NCBI RefSeq assembly: GCF_025947305.1 | Contig: NZ_CP110009.1 | Span: forward strand, 744,001 to 808,000 | DNA length: 64,000 bases | Direction: 5' to 3' | From: Flavobacterium sp. N3904 | GTDB lineage: Bacteria > Bacteroidota > Bacteroidia > Flavobacteriales > Flavobacteriaceae | Shown here: in pieces, positions 1 to 8,947 of the stretch | Layout: every line of letters starts with the position of its first letter | Numbering within the stretch: position 1 is the stretch's first letter | Program-made: the position numbers and the translations under genes | Notes under the pieces: generated by a model | What the model saw: only the letters and a program-made list of their open reading frames with translations | Database searches by the model: none | Told to the model about the DNA's origin: nothing

Positions 1-106
1 AAAGACGGAATAATGAACAATTATAAAGTTCTACCCTTTAGCACTATATTTTAAGAACTCCTTTATTTCCATTAACTTATAGGTTTTGATTTTACATATC
101 ATAAAA

Positions 107-140
107 AAAAGGAGAAAATCAATAGTGATTTTCTCCTTTT
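107..140 (-). terminator. Intrinsic terminator of the MORN-like gene
   Basis: A perfect 15-bp inverted repeat (arms 107-121 and 126-140) encloses the loop ATAG. The arms begin and end in A/T runs, so the hairpin could stop transcription in both directions. It lies just downstream of the minus-strand gene ending at 169. Bases 1-106 hold no gene or motif I recognise. Confidence 0.85.
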
Positions 141-168
141 CCTAAATTAATTAATTGAATATAAATGG

Positions 169-531
169 CTACTCGTTTGAAGTAGCAAATGCGTCTTGTC
201 TCCAGTTTTTAACTTTTGCAACTTTATTACTTGAAAAATCTACTTCGCAAAGACTCTTTTTATCTGTATCTTGAGACCAGAAAAACCATTTACCCGTTTT
301 TACTCCGTTTACATATTCTCCAGAAGCTGTTTTATCTCCTGCTTCATTATAAGATACCCAGATTCCTTCCAATTTTCCGTTTTCAAAATAACCTTCTTGT
401 TGTACTTGGCCATTTTCATAAAAATAGGTAGCTTTTATTTTTTTTCCAAATGGTTCTAAAACAGGTTTTGCATCTTGTGCAAAAATAACTCCTGAGAACA
501 ATACAGCTGCTAATATTACAAGCTTTTTCAT
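169..531 (-). CDS. Secreted MORN-like repeat protein (YwqK-type), 120 aa
   Basis: A small exported protein of unknown function. Residues 1-18 form a signal peptide (lysines, hydrophobic core, cleavage near FAQ). The mature part carries about three tandem MORN_2-type units, each of the form Y/F-ENG followed by G-x-W or G-x-Y: YFYENGQVQQEGYF, FENGKLEGIWVSY and YVNGVKTGKWFFW. Such repeats are common in Bacteroidota and are often annotated as YwqK-family antitoxin. That name implies a toxin partner, and none is visible here. The gene is monocistronic, with its own terminator and a TAnnTTTG promoter element upstream. The repeat call is fairly safe; the biological role is unknown. Confidence 0.8.
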   Translation of the reverse strand: MKKLVILAAVLFSGVIFAQDAKPVLEPFGKKIKATYFYENGQVQQEGYFENGKLEGIWVSYNEAGDKTASGEYVNGVKTGKWFFWSQDTDKKSLCEVDFSSNKVAKVKNWRQDAFATSNE

Positions 532-565
532 ATCGTTAGTTTTTAATTGTTTACATCTTATACAT

Positions 566-573
566 CAAATGTA
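566..573 (-). promoter_or_regulatory. Probable -7 promoter element of the MORN-like gene
   Basis: On the minus strand this reads TACATTTG, an exact match to the Bacteroidota -7 consensus TAnnTTTG. It lies 35 bases before the ATG at 531. No good -33 TTG is seen at the expected distance. Confidence 0.5.
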
Positions 574-657
574 AAAACAATATTTACATTAAAAAAACAT
601 TTGCTTAACAATTTCGTAACACAGACAAAAGCTTAACATTGGAAATTAAAAAAACAA

Positions 658-687
658 AAAAAGCCAACACTTTCGCATTGGCTTTTT
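658..687 (-). terminator. Intrinsic terminator of the TlpA-like gene
   Basis: A 10-bp stem AAAAAGCCAA/TTGGCTTTTT (658-667 and 678-687) has a 10-base loop and A/T flanks. It sits 18 bases past the stop of the minus-strand thioredoxin gene. Confidence 0.8.
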
Positions 688-705
688 AATGTATAAAAAG
701 ACTTT

Positions 706-1704
706 TTAATTCAATAAAGAATCCAGTTCTTTTACTAAATCTGGTGAAGAAGGCCTTGTAGCATCCGCTTTTACAATGATACCTTTTGGGTCGATCAAAA
801 TAAATCTCGGAATACCGGTAATCTTGTAATCCTTAACAAATTTAGAATTCCAGTCATTATCCGCAAAAAGCTGTACGCCTCCTAATGATTTGTCTTTTAT
901 CATTGTTTTCCATTTTTCCTGATCTTTCAATTTATCGATAGAAATGCTCACAAAAGTGATATTCTTGTCGTGATATTTTTTTTCAATCTCCTGCAAAAAT
1001 GGAATTTCCTGACGACAAGGCCCACACCAAGTAGCCCAAACATCAATAAAAACATATTTACCTTTAAGATCTTCCAATTTTGTTTGCCCTCCCGCATAAT
1101 TCAAATAATCGAAAGTTGGCGACGGCAAATTATTCATCTTTTTATTTTCCTGCCCTTGCTCATAATATTTAGTCAAGCCTACAAGTGACTGTTCAATGTC
1201 CTTTTTTTCGACAATTACAAAATTGGGATCAAATTTACCGTTATTTAATTGTGCCAATTCTGATGCAATTTTTTGTTCTGATAGTTTTTTAAAATCTGCT
1301 GGACTTGCAGCTAATAGCGCATCATAGTCGTATTTTGAATCCAAAATAGTCCTTTGTGCCAAATAATTATTTTCAAGAGAACCTTTTCCTGTATAAACAA
1401 TCGATGCATCAAAATCTTTTGCGTCCATTTTCAATTTCAAATCATATCCGTTTTTAAGATATAAACTGGTATATTCTACACCATCAAAAAACACATAAGG
1501 CCCTTCAACTACATTTAAAGTATCTTTGAAAACGCCATTTTTATTGACAGTAATCTTCTTGATTATTTTTTTATTGTTACGAATAAAGATAGAATCCGTG
1601 TTTCTATTGGCTATTTCAGCCTGAAAAGTAACATATTTTTTATCCTGTGCATTACTTAAAAAAGAAAACATTAGGACAAGTAAAGAACAAATTATTTTTT
1701 TCAT
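706..1704 (-). CDS. TlpA-family thioredoxin-like protein with DUF4369-type N-terminus
   Basis: A periplasmic thiol-disulfide protein of about 332 aa. The open frame extends up to 1773. I chose the ATG at 1704 because it starts a proper signal peptide (MKKIICSLLVLMFSFLSNAQ) and lies just behind a TAGATTTG promoter element; the extra 23 residues would bury the signal. The N-terminal half resembles the DUF4369 domain that often precedes AhpC/TSA or TlpA domains in Bacteroidota. The C-terminal third is a thioredoxin fold with the redox motif WATWCGPC near residues 224-231 and a cis-proline region TGIPRFILID. The likely role is cytochrome c maturation or envelope disulfide reduction. The exact substrate is unknown. 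Confidence 0.88.
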   Translation of the reverse strand: MKKIICSLLVLMFSFLSNAQDKKYVTFQAEIANRNTDSIFIRNNKKIIKKITVNKNGVFKDTLNVVEGPYVFFDGVEYTSLYLKNGYDLKLKMDAKDFDASIVYTGKGSLENNYLAQRTILDSKYDYDALLAASPADFKKLSEQKIASELAQLNNGKFDPNFVIVEKKDIEQSLVGLTKYYEQGQENKKMNNLPSPTFDYLNYAGGQTKLEDLKGKYVFIDVWATWCGPCRQEIPFLQEIEKKYHDKNITFVSISIDKLKDQEKWKTMIKDKSLGGVQLFADNDWNSKFVKDYKITGIPRFILIDPKGIIVKADATRPSSPDLVKELDSLLN

Positions 1705-1731
1705 AAAATGATAATTAAAATTTTGGTTTTC

Positions 1732-1739
1732 CAAATCTA
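1732..1739 (-). promoter_or_regulatory. Probable -7 promoter element of the TlpA-like gene
   Basis: The minus strand reads TAGATTTG, matching TAnnTTTG, 28 bases before the chosen ATG at 1704. If it is real, the longer start at 1773 lies upstream of transcription and cannot be used, which supports the shorter protein. Confidence 0.5.
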
Positions 1740-1828
1740 AACCTAAATAGTAACACGTTAAAAAAATTAACAAAAAATTAATTTCATTGAAGTGAAGTGC
1801 TTTTCGAGATTATTTTAATTTTTGTGTT

Positions 1829-1836
1829 TACTTTTG
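1829..1836 (+). promoter_or_regulatory. Probable -7 promoter element of aspS
   Basis: TACTTTTG matches TAnnTTTG and ends 18 bases before the ATG at 1855. The -33 position holds TTTTCG instead of TTTG. The element lies inside the longer open frame that begins at 1822, so translation should start at 1855. Confidence 0.5.
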
Positions 1837-1854
1837 TACTCAAAAATAAAAAAC

Positions 1855-3609
1855 ATGTACAGAAGTCATAATTGTGGTGAATTGAACGCCTCTCATATCA
1901 ATACAGAAGTTACACTTGCCGGTTGGGTTCAAAAATCAAGAGATAAAGGATTTATGAATTGGGTCGATTTACGAGATCGTTACGGAATTACACAATTGAT
2001 TTTTGATGAAAGTCGTTCTATAAAAGAGGTTTTTGAAGCTGCCAAAACTCTTGGTCGTGAATATGTGATTCAGGTAAAAGGAACTGTTATTGAGCGTGAA
2101 GCCAAAAACAAAAACATTCCTACTGGTGAAATCGAAATTTTAGTTACCGAACTTAATATATTGAATGCTTCGCTTACTCCTCCGTTTACTATTGAAGACG
2201 AGACTGATGGTGGTGAAGACATTCGAATGAAATACCGTTACTTGGACATTCGAAGAAATCCGGTGAAAAACAGTTTGCTTTTCCGCCACAAAGTAGCGAT
2301 GGAAGTTCGTAAATATCTTTCTGATCTTGATTTTTGCGAAGTAGAAACTCCTTACTTAATCAAATCAACTCCCGAAGGAGCAAGAGATTTTGTGGTTCCT
2401 TCCCGAATGAATCCAGGACAATTTTATGCTTTACCGCAATCTCCTCAAACGTTCAAACAATTATTGATGGTGGGCGGAATGGATAAATATTTCCAAATTG
2501 TGAAATGTTTCCGTGACGAAGATTTGCGTGCCGACAGACAACCGGAGTTTACACAAATCGATTGCGAAATGGCTTTTGTGGAGCAGGAAGATATTTTGAA
2601 TGTATTTGAAGGTTTGACCCGTCATTTGCTAAAAGAAATTAAAGGCATTGAAGTAGAGAAATTCCCAAGAATGACTTACGAACATGCTATGAAAACATAC
2701 GGAAATGACAAACCGGACATCCGTTTCGGAATGGAATTTGGCGAATTGAACGAATTTGCGCAACACAAAGATTTTCCAGTTTTTAATGCTGCGGAATTAG
2801 TAGTTGGAATCGCTGTACCAGGAGCTGGAAATTACACGCGTAAAGAAATCGACGCCTTAATTGATTGGGTAAAACGTCCTCAAGTAGGTGCCAGCGGAAT
2901 GGTGTATGCAAAATGCAACGAGGATGGGACTTTTAAATCATCGGTTGATAAATTCTACGACCAAGAAGACCTGACCAATTGGGCAAAAACCACAGGAGCA
3001 AAACCTGGCGACATGATTTTTGTACTTTCGGGACCAGCAGATAAAACAAGAACACAATTAAGTGCATTACGTATGGAAATTGCCACACGTTTGGGATTGA
3101 GAAATCCAGCCGAATTTGCACCTCTTTGGGTTGTTGATTTCCCTTTATTGGAATTTGACGAAGAAAGCGGTCGTTATCATGCAATGCACCATCCTTTTAC
3201 CTCTCCAAAACCAGAAGACATGCATTTATTGGAAACCAACCCAGGAAAAGTACGTGCTAATGCTTACGATATGGTTTTGAATGGTAATGAAATAGGCGGA
3301 GGTTCAATTCGTATTCACGATAAAGCGACACAGCAATTAATGTTTAAATATTTAGGCTTTACAGAAGAAGAGGCTAAAGCACAATTCGGCTTCCTGATGG
3401 ATGCTTTCCAATTTGGAGCCCCGCCACATGGAGGTTTGGCTTTTGGGTTGGATCGTTTAGTAGCGATTTTGGGCGGACAGGAAACCATTCGTGATTTTAT
3501 CGCTTTTCCTAAAAACAATTCAGGAAGAGATGTAATGATTGATGCACCCTCGATTATTGACGAATTACAATTAAAGGAATTACATATTAAATTAAATGCA
3601 ACAAATTAA
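1855..3609 (+). CDS. aspS: Aspartyl-tRNA synthetase
   Basis: Charges tRNA-Asp with aspartate in the cytoplasm. The 584-aa product has the bacterial-type layout: an N-terminal OB-fold anticodon-binding domain (starting [30 protein letters not shown]), a class II catalytic core with motif 2 around [18 protein letters not shown], an inserted GAD domain in the middle third, and motif 3 [15 protein letters not shown] near the C-terminus. An in-frame upstream ATG at 1822 is rejected because the family begins at MYRS and the promoter element overlaps that stretch. The length is normal for bacterial AspRS. Whether it also charges tRNA-Asn cannot be judged from the sequence alone. Confidence 0.98.
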   Translation: MYRSHNCGELNASHINTEVTLAGWVQKSRDKGFMNWVDLRDRYGITQLIFDESRSIKEVFEAAKTLGREYVIQVKGTVIEREAKNKNIPTGEIEILVTELNILNASLTPPFTIEDETDGGEDIRMKYRYLDIRRNPVKNSLLFRHKVAMEVRKYLSDLDFCEVETPYLIKSTPEGARDFVVPSRMNPGQFYALPQSPQTFKQLLMVGGMDKYFQIVKCFRDEDLRADRQPEFTQIDCEMAFVEQEDILNVFEGLTRHLLKEIKGIEVEKFPRMTYEHAMKTYGNDKPDIRFGMEFGELNEFAQHKDFPVFNAAELVVGIAVPGAGNYTRKEIDALIDWVKRPQVGASGMVYAKCNEDGTFKSSVDKFYDQEDLTNWAKTTGAKPGDMIFVLSGPADKTRTQLSALRMEIATRLGLRNPAEFAPLWVVDFPLLEFDEESGRYHAMHHPFTSPKPEDMHLLETNPGKVRANAYDMVLNGNEIGGGSIRIHDKATQQLMFKYLGFTEEEAKAQFGFLMDAFQFGAPPHGGLAFGLDRLVAILGGQETIRDFIAFPKNNSGRDVMIDAPSIIDELQLKELHIKLNATN

Positions 3610-3681
3610 TTGAAAACGTTGAATATCAATATTTTTAGAAAAAAATTATTGTAAGAATGGTTTTCGTATTATATTAAAGAT

Positions 3682-3689
3682 TACATTTG
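3682..3689 (+). promoter_or_regulatory. Probable -7 promoter element of the cold-shock gene
   Basis: TACATTTG is an exact TAnnTTTG match 29 bases before the ATG at 3719. The leader would be only about 20-25 bases, far shorter than that of E. coli cspA, so a long thermosensing leader is not expected. Confidence 0.5.
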
Positions 3690-3718
3690 CGACATTATAA
3701 ATTATTATTACTATTACA

Positions 3719-3913
3719 ATGCGTACAGGTACAGTTAAATTTTTCAATGAATCTAAAGGTTACGGATTCATTACAGACGAAGAAACAGGAAAAGACATTT
3801 TTGTTCATGCATCAGGAATCAACGCGGAAGAATTGCGCGAAGGTGACAGAGTAAGCTATGAAGAAGAAGAAGGAAGAAAAGGAAAAGTTGCTGCTAAAGT
3901 AGCAGTTCTTTAA
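3719..3913 (+). CDS. Cold-shock domain protein, 64 aa
   Basis: A single-domain nucleic-acid chaperone of the CspA family. RNP1 is KGYGFI near residues 16-21 and RNP2 is DIFVHA near residues 26-31. Both carry the aromatic residues that stack on single-stranded RNA or DNA. The length (64 aa) is normal for a stand-alone Csp. The acidic stretch EEEEGRKGK before the last strand is typical of the Bacteroidota version. The gene stands alone between aspS and the nuo operon, with a strong terminator behind it. Confidence 0.96.
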   Translation: MRTGTVKFFNESKGYGFITDEETGKDIFVHASGINAEELREGDRVSYEEEEGRKGKVAAKVAVL

Positions 3914-3949
3914 GCACAAAAATAGCTCGCTATTTTTTGTAGAATGTCT

Positions 3950-3983
3950 AAAAAACGTTTCGATTTATTTCGAAACGTTTTTT
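3950..3983 (+). terminator. Strong intrinsic terminator after the cold-shock gene
   Basis: A 14-bp stem AAAAAACGTTTCGA/TCGAAACGTTTTTT (3950-3963 and 3970-3983) is followed by more T residues. A smaller AT-rich hairpin (AAAAATAGC/GCTATTTTT, 3918-3937) precedes it and may add to termination. Confidence 0.9.
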
Positions 3984-4090
3984 TTTACACTATTTTCATA
4001 TCAAAATAAAAGACAAAATTATCGTTATTTGTATTGAATAAAAATAATAAGCATTTCTAGAGTATTGTTACACTAATTTTGATTTTGCCC

Positions 4091-4121
4091 TTGTGATTTA
4101 CACTCACTAAACCTATCTTTG
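4091..4121 (+). promoter_or_regulatory. Promoter of the nuo operon
   Basis: TTG at 4091-4093 and TATCTTTG at 4114-4121 are separated by 20 bases. This is a good match to the Bacteroidota -33/-7 pair. The nuoA ATG lies 31 bases further on. No other convincing promoter was seen within the operon. Confidence 0.65.
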
Positions 4122-4152
4122 CAGCTTATTTTAAGCAAAAACAAGTATAATT

Positions 4153-4518
4153 ATGCAATCAGATCAATTAAATTATATTCCAATCGCAATACAGTTTATT
4201 ATTGCTGTAGGATTTGTTGTAAGCATGATCATTATCTCTGGTAAACTTGGTCCAAAAAGATCATCTGAAAACAAAGATAAAAACTTTGAATGTGGTATAG
4301 AATCAGTAGGAAATGCAAGAATTCCATTTTCAGTAAAATATTTTTTGGTAGCTATACTATTTGTATTATTCGATGTTGAAGTGATATTTTTATATCCTTG
4401 GGCTGTGAACTTCAAGGAGTTAGGAATTGAGGGAATGATAAAAATGATTATCTTTATGATGCTGCTTTTGGTTGGTTTTTTCTATATCATCAAAAAGAAA
4501 GCTTTAGAGTGGGAATAA
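4153..4518 (+). CDS. nuoA: NADH-quinone oxidoreductase subunit A
   Basis: A membrane-arm subunit of complex I near the quinone site. The 121-aa product has three transmembrane helices. The conserved loop between helices 1 and 2 contains FECGIES, the cysteine-bearing loop of the ND3 family. The second helix carries FDVEVIFLYPWAV. It is the first gene of a complete nuoA-N operon and lies just behind the operon promoter. The length is normal. Confidence 0.97.
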   Translation: MQSDQLNYIPIAIQFIIAVGFVVSMIIISGKLGPKRSSENKDKNFECGIESVGNARIPFSVKYFLVAILFVLFDVEVIFLYPWAVNFKELGIEGMIKMIIFMMLLLVGFFYIIKKKALEWE

Positions 4519-4535
4519 TATTATTTTAAATTATA

Positions 4536-4586
4536 AATGTTGAATTACAAATTAATTAAAACATTCAAAATTTAAAATTCAACATT
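4536..4586 (+). repeat. AT-rich inverted repeat between nuoA and nuoB
   Basis: An 11-bp perfect inverted repeat (AATGTTGAATT, 4536-4546; AATTCAACATT, 4576-4586) has a 29-base AT-rich spacer. It has no T-run suited to termination, so it is more likely an intercistronic hairpin or one of the AT-rich dispersed spacers seen in flavobacterial genomes. Confidence 0.5.
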
Positions 4587-4603
4587 CAAAATAAAAAAAC
4601 AAA

Positions 4604-5152
4604 ATGAGCGATTCAAAAATAAATATGGTTGCCCCTCCAGAAGGTGTTGTTGGTGAAGGTTTCTTTGCAACAAAACTGAATGACGTAGTTGGATTGGCGC
4701 GTGCCAATTCGCTTTGGCCTTTACCTTTTGCCACTTCTTGTTGCGGAATTGAATTTATGGCAACAATGGCTTCACATTATGATTTGGCACGTTTTGGCTC
4801 CGAAAGGGTAAGTTTCTCTCCTCGTCAAGCCGATATGTTATTAGTAATGGGGACAATTTCAAAAAAAATGGCTCCAATTTTACGCCAAGTATATGAACAA
4901 ATGGCAGAACCTAGATGGGTAATTGCTGTTGGTGCTTGTGCTTGTTCGGGAGGAATTTTCGACACTTATTCTGTATTACAAGGAATTGACAAAGTACTCC
5001 CTGTTGATGTATATGTTCCTGGTTGTCCACCACGCCCAGAACAAATTGTAGATGGCGTGATGAAACTACAAGAATTAGTACGCAGCGAATCTGTAAGAAG
5101 AAGGAGTTCACCTGAGTACCAAGAATTATTGACATCTTATAACATTCAATAA
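4604..5152 (+). CDS. nuoB: NADH-quinone oxidoreductase subunit B
   Basis: Peripheral-arm subunit holding iron-sulfur cluster N2, the last electron carrier before quinone. The ligands are visible: adjacent cysteines in TSCCGIEFM, one in [10 protein letters not shown] and one in [10 protein letters not shown]. The product is 182 aa, normal for the family. It is followed five bases later by nuoC, indicating one transcript. Confidence 0.97.
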   Translation: MSDSKINMVAPPEGVVGEGFFATKLNDVVGLARANSLWPLPFATSCCGIEFMATMASHYDLARFGSERVSFSPRQADMLLVMGTISKKMAPILRQVYEQMAEPRWVIAVGACACSGGIFDTYSVLQGIDKVLPVDVYVPGCPPRPEQIVDGVMKLQELVRSESVRRRSSPEYQELLTSYNIQ

Positions 5153-5157
5153 GAAAA

Positions 5158-5679
5158 ATGGCTTTAGAGACAACAGAAATTCAAGAGAAGTTAACAGAAA
5201 CTTTTGGTTCAAAGGTTTTAGGATTCAATCAGGATAGAGACATTTTTGCATTTGAAGCGGATTCAGACATCATTACAGCTGTTATCCTTTTTTTAAAAAA
5301 TGACCCTACTTTGCGTTTTCATTTTTTAACTGATTTATGTGCTGTACATTATCCGGATAATGAAGAAGATAGACAATATGCTGTTGTGTATCATTTACAC
5401 AATTGGTACGAAAACAAACGCATCCGAATCAAATCTTTCATCAACGGAGCAAAACCGGAAATCAAAACTATTTCAAATATCTTCTTGTGTTCAAATTGGA
5501 TGGAACGAGAAACCTATGATTTCTTCGGAATCAATTTCATCGGACATCCGCAGTTGAAACGTATTTTGAATATGGACGAGATGATTTCTTTCCCCATGCG
5601 TAAAGAATTTCCAATGGAAGACAGCGGAAGAACGGATAAAGATGACAGGTATTTCGGAAGAACAACAATCAACCAATAG
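5158..5679 (+). CDS. nuoC: NADH-quinone oxidoreductase subunit C
   Basis: A 30-kDa-type subunit of the peripheral arm of complex I, 173 aa, separate from NuoD (the two are fused in E. coli). The family signature is present near the C-terminus: ERETYDFFGINFIGHPQLKRI, followed by FPMRKEFPMED. It packs against NuoD and NuoB and has no cofactor. It starts five bases after nuoB. Confidence 0.95.
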   Translation: MALETTEIQEKLTETFGSKVLGFNQDRDIFAFEADSDIITAVILFLKNDPTLRFHFLTDLCAVHYPDNEEDRQYAVVYHLHNWYENKRIRIKSFINGAKPEIKTISNIFLCSNWMERETYDFFGINFIGHPQLKRILNMDEMISFPMRKEFPMEDSGRTDKDDRYFGRTTINQ

Positions 5680-5712
5680 TTAAAAATCAATATAATTTTT
5701 CACATTAGATAA

Positions 5713-6951
5713 ATGTCAGAACTATTATTACCACCAGAGCATCGCTATGCTAAAATTATAAAGGAAAAACTAAACGAAGACGGAAGCGAGCTTTCAATTC
5801 TGAATTTAGGTCCTACACATCCTGCTACGCACGGTATTTTTCAAAATATTTTGTTGATGGATGGTGAAAAAATTCTGGAAGCGGAACCAACTATTGGATA
5901 CATCCACAGAGCTTTCGAAAAAATTGCCGAAAATCGTCCTTTTTACCAAATCACCCCACTTACCGATAGAATGAACTATTGTTCTTCTCCTATCAACAAT
6001 ATGGGATGGTGGATGACTCTTGAAAAACTTTTGGACATCAAAGTTCCAAAAAGAGTTGACTATTTAAGGGTTATTGTAATGGAACTGGCACGTATTACCG
6101 ATCACTTGATTTGTAATTCAATTTTGGGAGTGGACACGGGAGCGTACACAGGATTCCTTTATGTATTCCAATTCAGAGAAAAAGTATACGAAATCTACGA
6201 AGAAATTTGCGGAGCTCGTTTGACTACCAACATGGGAAGGATAGGCGGTTTTGAAAGAGACTGGTCACCAGAAGCTTTTAGAAAATTAGACATCTTTTTA
6301 AAAGATTTTCCAGTTGCTTGGAAAGAATTCGAAAACTTATTCGAAAGAAATAGAATTTTTATTGACCGTACCGTAAATGTAGGAGCAATATCTGCAGAAA
6401 AAGCAATGGCTTACGGATTTACTGGTCCAAATTTGCGTGCAGCAGGTGTTGATTATGATGTTCGTGTAGCGCAACCGTACAGTTCTTATGAAGATTTCGA
6501 CTTCATAGTCCCTGTTGGAAAATCAGGAGACACTTACGACCGTTTTTGCGTTAGAAATGCTGAAGTTTGGGAAAGTTTAAGCATTATTCGTCAAGCATTG
6601 GACAAAATGCCAGAAGGAAATGAATACCATGCTGAAGTTCCTGAATATTACCTTCCTCCAAAAGAAGACGTTTATCACAACATGGAATCTTTGATATACC
6701 ATTTCAAAATTGTAATGGGTGAAGTTCCTGTTCCTGTTGCCGAAATCTACCACGCAGTAGAAGGTGGTAATGGAGAATTAGGATTTTATTTAGTAACGGA
6801 CGGAAGCAGAACTCCATATAGATTGCATTTCAGAAGACCTTGTTTTATATATTATCAAGCTTATCCGGATATGATTAAAGGGTCTATGCTATCTGATGCT
6901 ATTGTTATTTTATCAAGTTTAAATGTTATTGCTGGAGAATTAGACGCTTAA
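5713..6951 (+). CDS. nuoD: NADH-quinone oxidoreductase subunit D
   Basis: A 49-kDa subunit that forms the quinone-binding cavity together with NuoB. The 412-aa protein has the family's N-terminal LNLGPTHPATHGIFQ with the quinone-contacting histidine loop, the YIHRAFEKIAE helix and the C-terminal CFIYYQAYPDMIKGSMLSDAIVILSSLN. It derives from the large subunit of NiFe hydrogenases but lacks the metal-binding cysteines, as expected. The length is normal for a stand-alone NuoD. Confidence 0.97.
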   Translation: MSELLLPPEHRYAKIIKEKLNEDGSELSILNLGPTHPATHGIFQNILLMDGEKILEAEPTIGYIHRAFEKIAENRPFYQITPLTDRMNYCSSPINNMGWWMTLEKLLDIKVPKRVDYLRVIVMELARITDHLICNSILGVDTGAYTGFLYVFQFREKVYEIYEEICGARLTTNMGRIGGFERDWSPEAFRKLDIFLKDFPVAWKEFENLFERNRIFIDRTVNVGAISAEKAMAYGFTGPNLRAAGVDYDVRVAQPYSSYEDFDFIVPVGKSGDTYDRFCVRNAEVWESLSIIRQALDKMPEGNEYHAEVPEYYLPPKEDVYHNMESLIYHFKIVMGEVPVPVAEIYHAVEGGNGELGFYLVTDGSRTPYRLHFRRPCFIYYQAYPDMIKGSMLSDAIVILSSLNVIAGELDA

Positions 6952-7030
6952 AAAATTAAGATTGCAGAATGTAGATTTCAGAATGCAGATTGAAAAATCT
7001 AAATCTAAAATCCAAAATCTAAAATAAAGG
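6952..7030 (+). repeat. Short AT-rich direct and inverted repeats between nuoD and nuoE
   Basis: The spacer contains two near-copies of GCAGAATG, a TAGATTT (6972-6978) facing AAATCTA (6995-7001 and again 7001-7007), and a run of degenerate AAATCTAAAAT units. It resembles the nuoA-nuoB spacer. It is low in complexity and may be a fast-evolving intergenic repeat with no function. Confidence 0.45.
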
Positions 7031-7561
7031 ATGGAAAGAACACATTACAAACAAGAAATAAACATGACTGAAGCATTGATGTCCCGCATCAATGAGTTAA
7101 TCAGTCATTACCCTGAAGACAAAAGAAAATCAGCTTTACTTCCCGTCTTACACGAAGTTCAAGACGCTCATGACAATTGGTTGAGTATTGAATTGCAAGA
7201 CAAAGTTGCCGAAATTTTACATATTAAACCTATCGAAGTGTATGAAGTTGTTACTTTTTACACCATGTACAATCAAAGACCGATTGGCAAATACATGTTT
7301 GAATTTTGCCAAACATCACCTTGTTGTTTGAACGGTGTAGAGGATTTAATGGATTACACCTGTGAAAAATTAGGTGTTCCTGTTGGAGAACCTACAGCTG
7401 ACGGTCTTTTTGAAGTAAGAGGGGTTGAATGTTTGGGTGCTTGTGGTTATGCCCCGATGATGCAATTGGGAGATTTTTATAAAGAGCATTTAAATAAAGA
7501 AAAAATCGACCAGTTAATAGCCGATTGCAAAGACGATAAAATAATATTACACGATAAATAA
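7031..7561 (+). CDS. nuoE: NADH-quinone oxidoreductase subunit E
   Basis: A 24-kDa subunit with a thioredoxin-like fold and the off-pathway [2Fe-2S] cluster N1a. The ligands are in CQTSPCC and, later, in ECLGACGYAPM. The product is 176 aa from the ATG at 7031. A second in-frame ATG at 7064 (MTEALMSRINEL) would give 165 aa and is also plausible. I keep the first because ATAAAGG precedes it closely. The neighbouring nuoF begins one base after the stop. Confidence 0.93.
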   Translation: MERTHYKQEINMTEALMSRINELISHYPEDKRKSALLPVLHEVQDAHDNWLSIELQDKVAEILHIKPIEVYEVVTFYTMYNQRPIGKYMFEFCQTSPCCLNGVEDLMDYTCEKLGVPVGEPTADGLFEVRGVECLGACGYAPMMQLGDFYKEHLNKEKIDQLIADCKDDKIILHDK

Positions 7562-7562
7562 G

Positions 7563-8930
7563 ATGTCACAAAAAATATTATTAGACAAAGTCAATATTCC
7601 TGGAATCAAAACCTACGAAGTATATCGCCAAAACGGTGGTTATGCTTCTGTAGAAAAAGCGTTGAAAACCTTAACTCCTGATGAAGTAGTCGAAGAAGTA
7701 AAAACTTCTGGATTGCGTGGTCGTGGTGGTGCCGGTTTCCCTGCTGGAATGAAATGGAGTTTTATTGATAAAAAATCAGGAAAACCAAGACATTTGGTTT
7801 GCAATGCCGATGAGTCTGAACCAGGAACATTTAAAGACCGTTATTTGATGGAATTTATTCCTCATTTATTGATTGAAGGAATGATTACTTCCAGTTATGC
7901 TTTAGGTGCCAACCTTTCGTATATCTACATTCGTGGAGAATACATGTGGGTTTTCAAAATATTGGAAAGAGCTATTGCCGAAGCAAAAGCAGCAGGTTTT
8001 TTAGGAAAAAACATATTAGGTTCTGGATATGATTTAGAATTACATGTTCATTGTGGTGCTGGAGCTTACATCTGTGGTGAAGAAACTGCTTTGATTGAAT
8101 CATTGGAAGGAAAAAGAGGTAACCCTCGTATTAAACCACCATTCCCAGCAGTTTCAGGACTTTGGGCAAATCCAACCGTAGTAAATAACGTAGAAACTAT
8201 CGCAGCTGTGCCGTGGATTGTAAACAATTCAGGTGCAGATTATGCTAAAATTGGTATTGGCAGATCTACTGGAACCAAATTAATCTCAGCTTCAGGACAT
8301 ATCAAAAACCCTGGTGTATATGAAATTGAATTAGGATTAAGCGTTTACGAATTCATGAATTCTGATGAATATCTTGGTGGAATGAGTTCTGACCGTCCAT
8401 TGAAGGCTTTTGTGCCAGGAGGGAGTTCTGTTCCTGTTTTACCGGCACATTTAATTTATAAAACTGCAGCAGGCGAAGATCGTTTGATGTCCTACGAATC
8501 CTTAAGTGACGGTGGCTTTGCTACCGGATCGATGTTGGGTTCAGGAGGATTTATCGTTTATAATGATACCTCTTGTATTGTACGTAACACTTGGAATTTC
8601 TCTCGTTTTTATCACCATGAAAGCTGTGGACAATGTACTCCTTGTAGAGAAGGTACAGGTTGGATGGAAAAAGTATTGCATAGAATCGAAAACGGACACG
8701 GACGCGAAGAAGATATTGACTTGTTATTAAGCATTCAAAGTAAAATTGAAGGAAACACGATTTGTCCTCTTGGGGATGCAGCAGCTTGGCCAGTAGCAGC
8801 AGCGATTCGTCACTTTAGAGATGAGTTTGAGTACCATATTCGTTTTCCGGAAAAAATAAAAAATAGAAACCATTTTGTAGCTGAACCTTTTGAAAAAGTG
8901 AAGCACCTAGTTTCTAAAGTAATAGTATAA
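7563..8930 (+). CDS. nuoF: NADH-quinone oxidoreductase subunit F
   Basis: The 51-kDa NADH-binding subunit with FMN and cluster N3. It takes hydride from NADH. The glycine-rich nucleotide motif RGRGGAGFPAGMKW is near residues 53-66. The second motif, GAGAYICGEETALIESLEG, lies in the FMN site. The [4Fe-4S] ligands are in ESCGQCTPCREG and the distal cysteine in NTICPLGDAAAWP. The 455-aa length is normal. It is flanked tightly by nuoE and nuoG, the other NADH-module subunits. Confidence 0.98.
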   Translation: MSQKILLDKVNIPGIKTYEVYRQNGGYASVEKALKTLTPDEVVEEVKTSGLRGRGGAGFPAGMKWSFIDKKSGKPRHLVCNADESEPGTFKDRYLMEFIPHLLIEGMITSSYALGANLSYIYIRGEYMWVFKILERAIAEAKAAGFLGKNILGSGYDLELHVHCGAGAYICGEETALIESLEGKRGNPRIKPPFPAVSGLWANPTVVNNVETIAAVPWIVNNSGADYAKIGIGRSTGTKLISASGHIKNPGVYEIELGLSVYEFMNSDEYLGGMSSDRPLKAFVPGGSSVPVLPAHLIYKTAAGEDRLMSYESLSDGGFATGSMLGSGGFIVYNDTSCIVRNTWNFSRFYHHESCGQCTPCREGTGWMEKVLHRIENGHGREEDIDLLLSIQSKIEGNTICPLGDAAAWPVAAAIRHFRDEFEYHIRFPEKIKNRNHFVAEPFEKVKHLVSKVIV

Positions 8931-8947
8931 AGAAAGAATTTCAGACA

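Noticed and set aside
169..531. YwqK-type antitoxin of a toxin-antitoxin pair
   Set aside because: The protein has a signal peptide and no toxin gene lies beside it. The MORN-like repeats alone do not support antitoxin function.
3647..3689. A full -33/-7 promoter before the cold-shock gene
   Set aside because: The only TTG upstream (3649-3651) is 30 bases from the -7 element, beyond the usual range. Only the -7 was called.
6952..7030. CRISPR-like array in the nuoD-nuoE spacer
   Set aside because: The repeated units are 7-8 bases, degenerate and without spacers of constant length. No cas gene is present in the window.
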